Of a stretch of 64,000 nucleotides of DNA, positions 1 through 9,207 are shown one piece after another. Position 1 is the stretch's first letter. Every line of letters begins with the position of its first letter. The stretch spans positions 61,168 to 125,167 of the forward strand of contig QWHC01000013.1 of assembly GCA_021404685.1 (NCBI GenBank), given 5' to 3'. The position numbers and the translations under genes are program-made. Origin of the DNA: Chloroflexi bacterium CFX4 (GTDB lineage Bacteria > Chloroflexota > Anaerolineae > Aggregatilineales > UBA2796). A model generated the notes under the pieces. The model was not told the DNA's origin and made no database searches. It saw nothing but the letters and a program-made list of their open reading frames with translations.

Positions 1-666
1 CCAGCCGAGATGGTAACCTCGATTCCGTTGGCAACCTCAGCGGCGTTTCATCCACGGCTTGGCGCAGAGCGCGACGCCGAAGTGCGCCGTAAGTACAACC
101 TGCCGGAGGGCTACGCGCTCTATTTGGGCGGCTTTGACGTGCGAAAGAATTTGCGTGCGCTGATTGCTGCCTACACCTACGTTGGACCTTCGGTCGGTGA
201 CGAATATCCTTTGGTGCTGGCAGGCAAAGCGCCTGAGCAGTGGGGAACGGCACGCTTTCCCGATCTGCCTGCCGAGATTGCCGCACGGGAAGGTTTAGCG
301 CAGTGGATACGCTGGATCGGCGCGGTTGCAGAGGAAGATAAGCCCGCACTCTACCGCATGGCGCGCCTTTTCGTCATGCCCAGCCGCTATGAAGGCTTTG
401 GTTTCGGCGTTTTGGAGGCGATGGCGTGCGGCACACCGGTGGTAGCAGCCAACGCCTCCTCACTCTCGGAGGTGGCGGGCGAGGCTGCCTACCTCGTCTC
501 GCCCGACGACTCGCGGCAGCTTGGCGGTGCAATCATCGCCGTGCTGATTCAAGATGATCTACACGCCAGTTTGCGGAACTTAGGCTTGGCACGCGCCACC
601 AACTTCAGCTGGGAACGCACCGCACGCGAGACCTACGCCATTTACGATCAGGTCTTAGCGCGCTGA
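1..666 (+). CDS. Glycosyltransferase family 4, C-terminal part (gene enters from the left edge)
   Basis: The reading frame is open from the first base, so this is the 3' part of a larger gene. It encodes the C-terminal Rossmann half of a GT-B fold glycosyltransferase, which binds the nucleotide-sugar donor. Visible signatures are the LYLGGFDVRKN stretch at the start of the donor domain and the ESxYEGFGFGVLEAM-type E-x7-E motif (YEGFGFGVLEAMACGTPVV), typical of GT4 retaining enzymes. The likely role is transfer of a sugar to a lipid or polysaccharide acceptor in envelope or exopolysaccharide synthesis. The acceptor cannot be deduced because the N-terminal half lies outside the window. The next gene is convergent and begins 10 bases beyond the stop. 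Confidence 0.85.
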   Translation, partial: PAEMVTSIPLATSAAFHPRLGAERDAEVRRKYNLPEGYALYLGGFDVRKNLRALIAAYTYVGPSVGDEYPLVLAGKAPEQWGTARFPDLPAEIAAREGLAQWIRWIGAVAEEDKPALYRMARLFVMPSRYEGFGFGVLEAMACGTPVVAANASSLSEVAGEAAYLVSPDDSRQLGGAIIAVLIQDDLHASLRNLGLARATNFSWERTARETYAIYDQVLAR

Positions 667-676
667 TGCTGAGCGC

Positions 677-1594
677 CTAGAGATCGAACAGGCTGGCACT
701 GGCGAGCGCATCCTCAACCTGTTCGATCAGGCTTTCATCTTCCAGTTCTTCGGCATACTTAAAGAGCCGTTCCAGCACACGGCGCGACTCGCCGCTGCCA
801 ATTTCGCCGAGCGACCAGATCGCCATTTCGAGCGTTTGCCGATCCGCATCCACCACCAGCTTGCCGATCTGTGGCACCGCCTCCTCTAGCCCTAATTCAC
901 CGGCGGCACGGATCGACTCAAAGCGGATAGCAGGATCATCGCTGCCTAGTTCGCGTAGCACAGCGCTTGCCCAGCGCTCATCACAGGATTTGCCCATTGC
1001 GTAGATTGCCGCAGCGCGCAGCCGTGCATCGCCGTTTTGATAGGATTCCTGAATCATGCCCGCCACTTCGGGACGGCTGCTGTTGGCGATTGCCTCCAAC
1101 GCACGGCAGCGCACGCGCACATCTTCATCTTGATTGTTGTAGAGTTTGAGCGCGATACGCTCGGCTTGCCGTGCCTGCATGGCGCTGAACTTGCCCAGCT
1201 CTGCCTGCAAGATGAAGCGCCCCAGTGCGCCGACGGCAGCCGCACGCACCGTTGGCGAAGAGTCAATGGTTGCCATCGGCAGCAGACGGTTCATCAGTTC
1301 TACGGATTCATCCATCCACGATGCCTCAATGGCAGCCTCGCGCAGGTTTTCATGCAGATCGGTGAGGGCAAGGCGTGTTACAGCGCTGAAATCGGTATCA
1401 AAATCCGATTCGCTCAAGGTGGTGATCTCGCGCAGCACTTGGTGCCGCCGCGCCACTGGAATATTGCCCCACGCCTTGATGAGTGCCTGCTGTTCAGGTT
1501 CGCCCAGGTTGGAGAGCCGCCGCACCATCGCTTTGGTGATGGGCGTCTCGTCACCAATCAGGCTGCGGATTACGTCTTCAAATTTTATTGCCAT
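677..1594 (-). CDS. HEAT-repeat protein
   Basis: A 305-residue soluble protein made almost entirely of alpha-helical repeats of about 35-40 residues. The signature pieces DPAIRFESIRAAGEL, EDVRVRCRALEAIAN and SPTVRAAAVGALGRF identify HEAT/PBS-lyase-like repeats. Such proteins are scaffolds for protein-protein contact and no catalytic residues are seen. An upstream in-frame GTG at 1600 exists, but the ATG at 1594 is better spaced from an AAGG sequence. It lies 23 bases downstream of the RseP-type protease gene on the same strand and is probably cotranscribed with it, so it may have an accessory role in membrane quality control. That link rests only on position. Confidence 0.75.
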   Translation of the reverse strand: MAIKFEDVIRSLIGDETPITKAMVRRLSNLGEPEQQALIKAWGNIPVARRHQVLREITTLSESDFDTDFSAVTRLALTDLHENLREAAIEASWMDESVELMNRLLPMATIDSSPTVRAAAVGALGRFILQAELGKFSAMQARQAERIALKLYNNQDEDVRVRCRALEAIANSSRPEVAGMIQESYQNGDARLRAAAIYAMGKSCDERWASAVLRELGSDDPAIRFESIRAAGELGLEEAVPQIGKLVVDADRQTLEMAIWSLGEIGSGESRRVLERLFKYAEELEDESLIEQVEDALASASLFDL

Positions 1595-1617
1595 CCTCAC
1601 ACCTTAGCTCTCTGTGC

Positions 1618-3027
1618 CTAGCGGATCAGCTGCCCAATCGGATTGACCAGATCGTTGACGACCAACACCACGAACAAGCTCAAGATGATCATCAACCCAA
1701 CCATGTGAATCACACCTTCACGCTCTGGCGCCATGGGCTTACCACGAATAATCTCGACCAACACAAACAAGATACGTCCGCCATCCAAGCCGGGAATGGG
1801 TAGCAGATTGGTGAAGCCAAGCGCAAGGCTAATCAGCGCCGCAAAGTTGATCAGGCGCAGCGGCGAACGATCCTCAACCGCCGCACTAACAACCTGCCCG
1901 CCCAACTGCGAAATGCCAACCACGCTCACCGGGCGCGCTTCTTCGATGGTTAGGGCGCCGCGGATCAAGTCTACTGGAAAGCGGATCAACGTTTCCAAGA
2001 CGACGCCTGTGCGCTGCACGCCAGCGCCAATTGCCTCGATGAACGGTTTGCCTTCCGCTCGATTCTCCAGCGCCAAGCCCGTATTAAAATCGAACACGAG
2101 GGAACGCAACCCAATGCCAACCGGACCCTCGCCGGCGGGTGGGTTGCGGCGCGGCACTACTTCTAGGGTGAGGCGTTCGTTGCCGCGCTGCACCTCAAAG
2201 GTGACCGGTGTGCCGCCGCGTTCACGCACATATTCCACGATGGATTCGGTGCCACGCACCCTGCCATCCACGCTCACAATAATATCGTTCGGCTGGAAAA
2301 GCCCATCGGCGGGTGAGTTGCGCGTAATGCTCGTGATCAGCACCGCTTGGCTGGGAAAACGGCTTGTTGCCTCACCGAGCAGCACCTCACGCTGTTCGCC
2401 ATCACGCGCTATGGTTAGGCTGATCGGCTCAGCTTTCCGATCTGACTCTCGGTGGGCGGCGATTTGTGCGTCAATCTGCTCAGTGGTGCTGACTGAAACG
2501 CCATTCACCGCCACAATCACATCGCCATATTGCAAACCGTTTTGGGCAGCCGGCGAATTGGGCGCAGCACCAAGCACAATAGGCGGTAGCGTGATCGTCG
2601 CCGCGATGATCAGCAGCACCATCGCTGCAATAATGTTCATGCCCGACCCTGCCGCTAAGAAGAACAGCCGTTGCAGCGGTGATGCCTCTGCCACCGATTT
2701 CAGCTTTGGCACCTTCTTGCCAAGCGCTTCCAACTCTGCCTGATATTGCCGATAGGCTTGCCGTTCGCGTTCGGTTGCTTCCTCACCCACAGGGCGCACA
2801 AAATCTTCACCCAGTGGGCGCACAAAGCCACCCAATGGCAGCCAATTCAGCGTGAATTCCGTGCCGTTGCGCTCAAAAAGTTTGGCAGCACGCGGCGGAA
2901 AGCCTAACCCAAACTCCAAAACGGTGACGCCAACCATGCGGCAGGCGATGAAATGTCCCCACTCGTGGATCAGGATCAACGGTGTGAGGACGATCAGGAA
3001 CGAGAGAACAGCCAGTAGGAAATCCAT
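1618..3027 (-). CDS. rseP: RIP metalloprotease, site-2 protease family (RseP-like)
   Basis: An intramembrane zinc metalloprotease of 469 residues. The zinc motif HEWGHF lies in the first transmembrane helix, and the third metal ligand is in the C-terminal LLPIPGLDGGRILF motif. Two PDZ domains sit between them (around the segments LQYGDVIVAVNGV and LFQPNDIIVSVDGR), one more than in the shortest family members. The family cleaves membrane-bound anti-sigma factors or signal-peptide remnants. The ATG at 3027 is preceded by AAGGG at good spacing. A longer frame opens at 3051 but has no better ribosome-binding site. It is the first gene of a likely two-gene unit with the HEAT protein. No dxr, cdsA or uppS gene, the usual neighbours, is next to it. 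Confidence 0.9.
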   Translation of the reverse strand: MDFLLAVLSFLIVLTPLILIHEWGHFIACRMVGVTVLEFGLGFPPRAAKLFERNGTEFTLNWLPLGGFVRPLGEDFVRPVGEEATERERQAYRQYQAELEALGKKVPKLKSVAEASPLQRLFFLAAGSGMNIIAAMVLLIIAATITLPPIVLGAAPNSPAAQNGLQYGDVIVAVNGVSVSTTEQIDAQIAAHRESDRKAEPISLTIARDGEQREVLLGEATSRFPSQAVLITSITRNSPADGLFQPNDIIVSVDGRVRGTESIVEYVRERGGTPVTFEVQRGNERLTLEVVPRRNPPAGEGPVGIGLRSLVFDFNTGLALENRAEGKPFIEAIGAGVQRTGVVLETLIRFPVDLIRGALTIEEARPVSVVGISQLGGQVVSAAVEDRSPLRLINFAALISLALGFTNLLPIPGLDGGRILFVLVEIIRGKPMAPEREGVIHMVGLMIILSLFVVLVVNDLVNPIGQLIR

Positions 3028-3129
3028 GTGAACCCTTGCTTTAGCGCCCATTCGCGGCGCAGACGATCAGATTTTTCTTCCATTATACGTTATACTTGTC
3101 GCTCAATACACCGCCAACTCTGCTAGAGT

Positions 3130-5382
3130 GTGCTTGTGAGCGAACCGCACGTCCATTTATTTGGCATACGGCATCATGGCGTTGGCTCAGCGCGCAGCCT
3201 GCTTGCTGCCCTAGAGTCTCTGCAACCGGACGCACTGCTCATCGAAGGTGCGCCCGAAGGCGATGCACTGCTGCCCTACGTTCTCTACCCAACCATGCGC
3301 CCACCGGTGGCGATGCTCATCTATGCGCCTGACCAGCCCAAGCGGGCTGTTTTCTATCCGTTTGCTAATTTCTCGCCTGAATGGCAGGCACTGCGCTATG
3401 GCTTGCGGCATGGCATTCCCACGCGCTTTATGGATTTGCCACAGGCGATCCGTTTTGGGCTGCCTGAAGCTGCCGAGTCCGAACCACAAGCCGATTCTGA
3501 CCCTGAACTGCGCCGCCTACGCGCTGATCCGCTGCGCCGTCTGGCGGAGGCTGCCGGCTACAGTGACGGCGAACGCTGGTGGAACGATTTGGTTGAGCAG
3601 CGCCGTGCCACAGATTCAGACATCTTCACAGGCATTCTAGAGGCAATGACGGTGCTGCGCGAGGGCATTCCGCTTAATGATCCCTTAGAAAATCTGCGTG
3701 AGGCACATATGCGCCAAAGTATACGCGCTGCACGCAAAGAAGGCTACCAACGGATTGCCGTTGTGTGCGGCGCGTGGCATACGCCTGCCCTAACCGACCT
3801 GAGCGCCGCAAAGGCTGATGCCGCGCTGCTAAAAGGCTTGCCAAAGGCGAAGGTTGCCGCCACGTGGATTCCGTGGACGTATGGGCGGCTCACCTTAGAA
3901 AGTGGCTATGGTGCAGGCATTCAATCGCCGGGCTGGTATGATTTCTTGTGGCAGACCGAACGCGCCGAAGATGTGGCGCTTGGCTGGCTGACGCATGTGG
4001 CGCACTTGCTGCGCGCCAATGCCTTAGATGCCTCTACCGCCCAGGTGATTGATGCCGCACGCATGGCGGAAACACTCGCCGTGCTGCGCGAACGCGCCGC
4101 GCCAAGCCTTGCCGAGCTGAATGAGGCGGTGCAGGCGGTGTTCTGCATGGGCAGCGACGTGCCAATGCGCCTGATTTGGCGCGATCTGATTGTGGGTGGC
4201 GTGTTGGGCGATGTGCCAGATAATGTGCCTTCTGTGCCGCTGCTCCAAGATTTTCAGCGTGAGCAGAAGCGCCTGCGCCTAACTGAAAAAGACCTCGCCA
4301 AGCGGGATGCCAACCGCGAAAAGCATATGGCTAACCTTGAGCTAGACCTGCGTGAAGCATTCGATCTGGATCGCAGCCGTTTGTTACATCGCCTGAACAT
4401 GCTGGATATTCCCTTTGGGAAGCTGAAAGCGGCACGCGGACGCGGTACCTTCAAAGAGGCGTGGCGCGTGGCATGGGAGCCTGAATTTACCGTCGGGCTG
4501 CTGGAGGCAAGCCAATGGGGAACGTCTTTGGCAGAGGCGGCGGCTGCCTATGCGCGTGATGCTGCCGAGAGCGCTGCTGATCTGCCGACGCTGACCACAC
4601 TGCTGGAAGAAGCACTGCTGGCTGATCTGGGTGAGGCGGTAGGCTTGATCGTGCGCGCCGTGCGCGATCAGGCAGCACTTGCCACCGATATTACGCACCT
4701 GATGGACGCTTTGCCGCCGTTGGCACGCATTGCACGCTACGGCGATGTGCGTGGTACGGACGCTATGCTTGCCTTGCTGGTCGTCAATAGCCTTGCGGCG
4801 CGCATTTGCATCGGCTTGCCGAATGCCTGCCTCTCGCTGGATGATGAGGCAGCCGCCGGCATGTTCAAGCGCCTGAACAGCACCCATGCTGCCATTCATT
4901 TACTGGCAAATGCAGCATTGCGCGCTGATTGGCTGGCAACACTGCTGAAAATGGTCAATAGTGCGACGCTGCACGGCTTGCTTGGCGGACGCTGTGCGCG
5001 GATTTTGCACGATGCAGAGACATGGTCGGGCGCGGAGGCGGTACGGCGGCTTGGCTTAGCGCTCTCTACGGCGGGCGATCCTGCTCAGGCTGCCTATTGG
5101 TTAGAAGGTTTTCTGAGTGGCAGCGGCGAGATTCTGCTGCACGATGCAGCACTTTGGCAAGCAGTGGATACATGGTTGTGCAGCCTAACCACAGAGGCAT
5201 TTCAGATGCTTTTGCCGTTGGTGCGGCGCACTTTCTCGACCTTCAGTGCGCCGGAGCGCCAGCGCATGGCAGATCGGGTGCTGTATGGCAGTGGGCGCAG
5301 CACAGGGCGCACATACGCCTTTGACCCTGAACAGGCGGCGCAGGTGTTGCCCAGCGTGGCACGGCTGCTTGGCTGGTCATAA
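3130..5382 (+). CDS. DUF5682 family protein
   Basis: A 750-residue cytoplasmic protein. The N-terminal part has HLFGIRHHGVGS, a LLIEGAPEGD strand end and VVCGAWHTPAL. This spacing of Gly-His and Glu residues recalls TraB/TIKI/ChaN-type folds (inference). A charged helical segment rich in K, R, E and D follows at about residues 370-430, then a long Ala/Leu-rich helical C-terminal region. From memory, DUF5682 proteins usually occur in operons with MoxR-type AAA ATPases, VWA proteins and SWIM zinc-finger proteins. None of those is present here, so this copy is an orphan. The start is GTG (3130 or 3136) and neither has a strong ribosome-binding site. It is divergent from rseP. Function unknown. 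Confidence 0.7.
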   Translation: MLVSEPHVHLFGIRHHGVGSARSLLAALESLQPDALLIEGAPEGDALLPYVLYPTMRPPVAMLIYAPDQPKRAVFYPFANFSPEWQALRYGLRHGIPTRFMDLPQAIRFGLPEAAESEPQADSDPELRRLRADPLRRLAEAAGYSDGERWWNDLVEQRRATDSDIFTGILEAMTVLREGIPLNDPLENLREAHMRQSIRAARKEGYQRIAVVCGAWHTPALTDLSAAKADAALLKGLPKAKVAATWIPWTYGRLTLESGYGAGIQSPGWYDFLWQTERAEDVALGWLTHVAHLLRANALDASTAQVIDAARMAETLAVLRERAAPSLAELNEAVQAVFCMGSDVPMRLIWRDLIVGGVLGDVPDNVPSVPLLQDFQREQKRLRLTEKDLAKRDANREKHMANLELDLREAFDLDRSRLLHRLNMLDIPFGKLKAARGRGTFKEAWRVAWEPEFTVGLLEASQWGTSLAEAAAAYARDAAESAADLPTLTTLLEEALLADLGEAVGLIVRAVRDQAALATDITHLMDALPPLARIARYGDVRGTDAMLALLVVNSLAARICIGLPNACLSLDDEAAAGMFKRLNSTHAAIHLLANAALRADWLATLLKMVNSATLHGLLGGRCARILHDAETWSGAEAVRRLGLALSTAGDPAQAAYWLEGFLSGSGEILLHDAALWQAVDTWLCSLTTEAFQMLLPLVRRTFSTFSAPERQRMADRVLYGSGRSTGRTYAFDPEQAAQVLPSVARLLGWS

Positions 5383-5484
5383 GCTGCGCGGTGCGGTGAA
5401 CGAAGAAGGTACAGAGGTTGGGCGAAGCCTATCAAGCGGCATAAATGGCGATGGTATTCGGCACACTTCCCCAAGAACCCTCTA

Positions 5485-5513
5485 TTGCGCGTTTTCGCAC
5501 AAGCCCCTATAAT
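5485..5513 (+). promoter_or_regulatory. Candidate sigma-70 promoter of the response-regulator operon
   Basis: TTGCGC, a 17-base spacer and a perfect TATAAT lie about 100 bases ahead of the GTG start of the response regulator. The rest of the 229-base gap after the DUF5682 gene shows no other feature. Confidence 0.55.
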
Positions 5514-5611
5514 TAAGATACCCTTTATTTAGCGTCTAAAAGACAATGGTTGTGCCTTGTTGCCCAACCTTTAAAGTGCTGCATATCACACGAAGTGTAA
5601 GGATGTAATCT

Positions 5612-6487
5612 GTGGAAACCCGTGAGAGTGTTGATCCCAAGGAGGCGCACATCCTCGTTGTGGATGACGAAGGCGCCATCCGTTATTCGATCAGCAAGAC
5701 CCTTCAGCGCGTTGGTTATCAGGTTAGCTCGGCTGCCAGCGGTGAAGAGGCACTTGCCATGCTGGATGAAACGCTCTTTGATGTGGTGCTGACCGATATT
5801 CGGATGCCCGGCTTAAGTGGCGTCGAACTGCTGGCAAAAATCAAAGAACGTGCGCCGGACGCCATTGTGATCCTGATGACAGCCTACGCCAGCCTTGGCA
5901 CCGCTGTGGAAGCATTGCGGCTGGGCGCGCATGATTATCTGATCAAGCCCGTCACCAATCAGGATATTCGGCAGAGCGTTTCACGTGGCTTGGAGCGCGC
6001 TCAAAATATGCGCCGCCGCCGCGCCCTGATCGAGGCGATCCGCAACAATGTGCGCGAGTTGACCGAAGATATTCACCTCAACCAGCAGCGTGCCAGCCTG
6101 CCACCACCACCTTCACAACCGATTCAGGTGCCTGTTACCACCATGACCATCGGACCGCTGACCATTTTCCCTGGACGCTACCAAATTCAGGTGGGCGAGA
6201 ATGCCCTGAACCTGACGCCGACCGAATTTGACCTGCTGCTCTACCTTGCCGCACACCGTGGGCGCGTTGTGCCTTGCGGCGAATTGGTGCGCGAAGTGCG
6301 TGGCTATACCGCTGAAGAATCAGAGGCGCGTGAGGTCATTCGTCCGCATGTCAGCAATCTGCGCCGCAAACTAGAGCGCGGCGGGCAAGACCCTGATCTG
6401 ATTGTGAATGTGCGCGGCGTTGGCTACCGCCTCTCTGAGCCAAGCACCAATGGCAGCAGCGACCCAACCCGCACCGATGAGGACTAG
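5612..6487 (+). CDS. Response regulator, receiver plus OmpR-type winged helix
   Basis: A 291-residue two-component response regulator. The receiver domain (about residues 12-125) has acidic pocket D18/D19, phosphoacceptor D62 in LTDIRMPG, the switch residue T90 and K112 in the LIKP motif. A helical linker and a Pro-rich hinge follow, then an OmpR/PhoB winged-helix DNA-binding domain (about 175-280) with LTPTEFDLLLYLA and VRGVGYRLSEP. It is expected to bind tandem promoter repeats once phosphorylated. The start is GTG, preceded by AAGGATG. It heads an operon with a small HEAT-like gene and sua5. No kinase follows on the same strand. Two minus-strand kinases begin within 5 kb and are possible partners. 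Confidence 0.9.
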   Translation: METRESVDPKEAHILVVDDEGAIRYSISKTLQRVGYQVSSAASGEEALAMLDETLFDVVLTDIRMPGLSGVELLAKIKERAPDAIVILMTAYASLGTAVEALRLGAHDYLIKPVTNQDIRQSVSRGLERAQNMRRRRALIEAIRNNVRELTEDIHLNQQRASLPPPPSQPIQVPVTTMTIGPLTIFPGRYQIQVGENALNLTPTEFDLLLYLAAHRGRVVPCGELVREVRGYTAEESEAREVIRPHVSNLRRKLERGGQDPDLIVNVRGVGYRLSEPSTNGSSDPTRTDED

Positions 6488-6493
6488 CCTGCC

Positions 6494-6724
6494 ATGTCCG
6501 ATTGGTTAGAGGAATTCTGGAGCGATCTGCTCAGCGAAGAACCGACCCGTGTCGCGGCGGCGTGGGCATTGTTGCAAGCGGCTGATGAACGCCAAGCGGT
6601 ACGCGATCATCTGCACAAGATGGCAACGGAAGACGGTTGGGCAAGCGTGCAGCGTCAGGCTGCCCTTGCTGCCCTCGCTGTGATTGACCCAACCGCCGAT
6701 AGCGCCGACGCCACACCAGAATGA
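6494..6724 (+). CDS. Small HEAT-like helical protein (76 aa)
   Basis: A short acidic protein, probably all helical. The segment VQRQAALAALAVIDP resembles one HEAT/armadillo helix pair. No known family is recognised with certainty. It starts 7 bases after the response-regulator stop, and its TGA overlaps the next start as ATGA, so it is translationally coupled to the Sua5 gene. The tight packing argues that it is a real gene. Its function is unknown. Confidence 0.6.
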   Translation: MSDWLEEFWSDLLSEEPTRVAAAWALLQAADERQAVRDHLHKMATEDGWASVQRQAALAALAVIDPTADSADATPE

Positions 6725-7830
6725 TCCACACTGTGCCTGCCGAAGTGCTGCACCTCTCGCCCGAAGCACCTGACCCACAGGCAATTGCCCGCGCCGCTGC
6801 CCTCATCCGTGCGGGGCAGTTGGTCGCCTTTCCAACCGAGACAGTCTACGGGCTTGGCGCCAACGCCTTTGATTCGGCGGCGGTGGCGCGCATTTTTGCC
6901 GCTAAAGGGCGTCCCGCCAACGATCCAATCATCGTCCATAGCCTTGGCGGCATTCCCGAAGGTGTGGTGGATTGGTCGCAACTGAGCGATCAGGCACAGC
7001 GGACGGCACAGGCGCTCATGGCTGCCTTTATGCCCGGCGCGCTGACGCTTGTGCTGCCGCGTGGTGCGCGCATTCCGCCCAATGTGACGGCGGGCTTACC
7101 GAATGTTGGGGTGCGGATGCCTGCTCATGCAGTGGCGCAAGCTCTGATCGCAGCGGCAGGCGTGCCGATTGCCGCGCCAAGCGCTAACCGTTTCGCACAC
7201 ACCAGCCCAACCACCGCTCAGCATGTTTATGCCGACCTTGCCGAACATATCGCCCTAATCCTTGATGGCGGCGCAACACAAGTCGGCGTTGAGTCAAGCA
7301 TCCTTGACCTGTGCAGCGATCCGCCGCGCCTGCTGCGGCACGGCGGCGTGCCACTAGAGGCGATCCGTGCTTGTTTGCGCGCCGCACACTTGCCCGATTC
7401 CGTTGCGGTCATCAGCCGCTATGCCGAAGGCGATTCCGAGCCACTGAGCGCGCCGGGCATGTTGCTAAAACACTACGCGCCGCGTGCCGCACTGACTCTT
7501 TACGAGGGCGCAGACGATGCCATACTGCGGCAGGCACTTATGGTAGCAGCGGCAGACATTACGGCGGACGATGCGAAGGCGCGAGTCGGCGTGCTGCTTG
7601 CCGCTGAGGATGCGCCTTTTTTTGCCGCACTGCCGATGCTGTGTGTACAGGTGGTTGGTGCGCGGGATGACCTGGAGGCGGTAGCGCACAATCTGTTCGC
7701 GGCACTGCGCGCCCTTGATGCACAAGGCGTCACGCATATCTTAGCGCGTGGCTTCCCAACGCAGGGCATTGGCGCCGCCGTGCGCGATAGGCTGGTGCGG
7801 GCAGCCTCTGGGCGCGTGGTGCGCCTTTAG
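6721..7830 (+). CDS. sua5: L-threonylcarbamoyladenylate synthase (Sua5 type, two domains)
   Basis: Forms threonylcarbamoyl-AMP from threonine, bicarbonate and ATP, the first step of the t6A37 modification of ANN-decoding tRNAs. The N-terminal TsaC/YrdC domain carries FPTETVYGLGANA and KGRPANDPIIVH near residues 35-75, and the SAN motif in APSANRFAHTSPT. The C-terminal 130 residues, after the APGMLLKHYAPR linker, form the Sua5-specific domain. At 369 residues it matches the long Sua5 form, not the short TsaC form. Its start overlaps the stop of the preceding small gene by 4 bases. It ends 4 bases from the convergent histidine-kinase gene. Confidence 0.92.
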   Translation: MIHTVPAEVLHLSPEAPDPQAIARAAALIRAGQLVAFPTETVYGLGANAFDSAAVARIFAAKGRPANDPIIVHSLGGIPEGVVDWSQLSDQAQRTAQALMAAFMPGALTLVLPRGARIPPNVTAGLPNVGVRMPAHAVAQALIAAAGVPIAAPSANRFAHTSPTTAQHVYADLAEHIALILDGGATQVGVESSILDLCSDPPRLLRHGGVPLEAIRACLRAAHLPDSVAVISRYAEGDSEPLSAPGMLLKHYAPRAALTLYEGADDAILRQALMVAAADITADDAKARVGVLLAAEDAPFFAALPMLCVQVVGARDDLEAVAHNLFAALRALDAQGVTHILARGFPTQGIGAAVRDRLVRAASGRVVRL

Positions 7831-7834
7831 CCGC

Positions 7835-9028
7835 TTAGTTCAGCGGCGCAGCTTTCAGGCTAAAGCTGAAGGTGCTGCCCTGGTTAGGCTGGCTCTCTAC
7901 CTGAATTGGCACGTCTAAACGGTCTAGGATAAGTTTGACGATTGCCAAACCGATGCCCACGCCTTCAAAGCGCCGCCGCGTGCCGGATTCAGTCTGGTAG
8001 AACTCTTTGAAAATGCGCCCAATCTGGTCAGCTTCCATGCCAATGCCGTGATCGCAAACGGCGATCTGCACACCATTAGCTGTCGGCTGTGCGATCACCT
8101 CTACCATCTGATCCTCAGCGCTGAATTTGAGTGCATTATCAATCAGCTGTTGCAGCACTTGGGCAATTGCCTGTTTATCGCCTAACACAGCAGGTAGATC
8201 ACCGTGCTGCACCTTAACACGGTGCATCTTGTCAGTGGATGCCCAACGGCGGCTCAGCGCCCGTAGGGCAAGGCTCAGCGATTCCTCTAGACGGATCGGC
8301 TCAGCGCGAATATCCAGCGAGCGCGCCAAATGGCGGAAATTTTCCAGCACATTCTCAAGGCGCGTTAGGGCTTGCTTGGCAAAATCCAGCATCACCTCCA
8401 GGTTGTTATCCTCAAAAGCAGTCCGCACCGCGCCATCCAGCATCGAGACGGAACTTTTCACTTGCAGCAGTGGCGTTCCCATCTCATGTACGGCGTTATG
8501 CACAATGCTATCGCGCAGCAGGCTGTACTCACGGGAGGTGGTGAGGGCAACCTTCAAGCGCAGATCGTGTTCCACCAGCGATTGCCGCAGTTGTTGGTTT
8601 TCCTTACGCAACGTTTCGGCTTGGCGGCGCAAGCGCAGCAGGCTGAGTAAGCGCGGCAAACTTTCGGAAGGGCGCCACGGCAGGTCAAGTATGTCATCGG
8701 CGCCAAGCGCTAGGGCAGCTTGTTCTGCCTCTGCCGTGCGTGGTGGGTTCAAGCCGATAATCAGCAGCGGCGGCGAGTCTGTTGTGCTTTTGAGCGCGGC
8801 GCAGCCTTCCACGCCGAAGGTTTGGGCTGTCTCCAGTTCGATGATCAGCACGTCGGTTTTGTGCGTGCCGATCATATCGCGCAGTGCCGCAAGGCTGCTT
8901 GGTGTAGTGCGCTGTATGCTGTAGGCATGTTGCCCAACCCAGACCTGATCGGCTTGCCGCCGACGCTCACGCGCAGCCACCAGCAGGATGCGCCCTTCGA
9001 CTTCCAAGCCGCTGATGTTGGCTACCAT
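7835..9028 (-). CDS. Histidine kinase with N-terminal receiver-like domain
   Basis: A soluble 397-residue sensor kinase. Residues 1-125 have the length and beta-alpha pattern of a receiver domain (DVLIIELETA, ADDILDLPW). The phosphoacceptor position seems occupied by Glu in IIELE, so it is probably a pseudo-receiver. A coiled coil follows (ETLRKENQQLRQSL), then a HisKA domain with an HEMGTPLLQV H-box and a HATPase domain with DNALKF, DHGIGM and GVGIGLAIVK boxes. There are no membrane segments. A TTG at 9037 opens the frame, but the ATG at 9028 is better spaced from AGGGA. It is convergent with sua5. The partner is unknown; the response regulator 1.3 kb away is a candidate. Confidence 0.85.
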   Translation of the reverse strand: MVANISGLEVEGRILLVAARERRRQADQVWVGQHAYSIQRTTPSSLAALRDMIGTHKTDVLIIELETAQTFGVEGCAALKSTTDSPPLLIIGLNPPRTAEAEQAALALGADDILDLPWRPSESLPRLLSLLRLRRQAETLRKENQQLRQSLVEHDLRLKVALTTSREYSLLRDSIVHNAVHEMGTPLLQVKSSVSMLDGAVRTAFEDNNLEVMLDFAKQALTRLENVLENFRHLARSLDIRAEPIRLEESLSLALRALSRRWASTDKMHRVKVQHGDLPAVLGDKQAIAQVLQQLIDNALKFSAEDQMVEVIAQPTANGVQIAVCDHGIGMEADQIGRIFKEFYQTESGTRRRFEGVGIGLAIVKLILDRLDVPIQVESQPNQGSTFSFSLKAAPLN

Positions 9029-9207
9029 ACCTAGCAATCCCTAAAGTCTGCCACTGTGGATATTAAGGGTTATTGTAGCGCGGATTTTTGTGGAATGGCG
9101 AGAATCACACATCAATCAAAGATAAACCATTAAAAAAATTAACCAAGCAGTTTGGGCTACTCTCTAGAGAGGCTCGCATGTGCATGTGCAAAGTTTCATT
9201 CGTTCAG

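Noticed and set aside
1733..2743. A 336-codon plus-strand frame
   Set aside because: It is antisense to rseP and rich in Arg/Ser with no family motif.
9160..9171. CTCTCTAGAGAG palindrome between the two histidine kinases
   Set aside because: It is short and a similar TCTCTAGAGA occurs by the secE start. Without a promoter context it is weak evidence for an operator.
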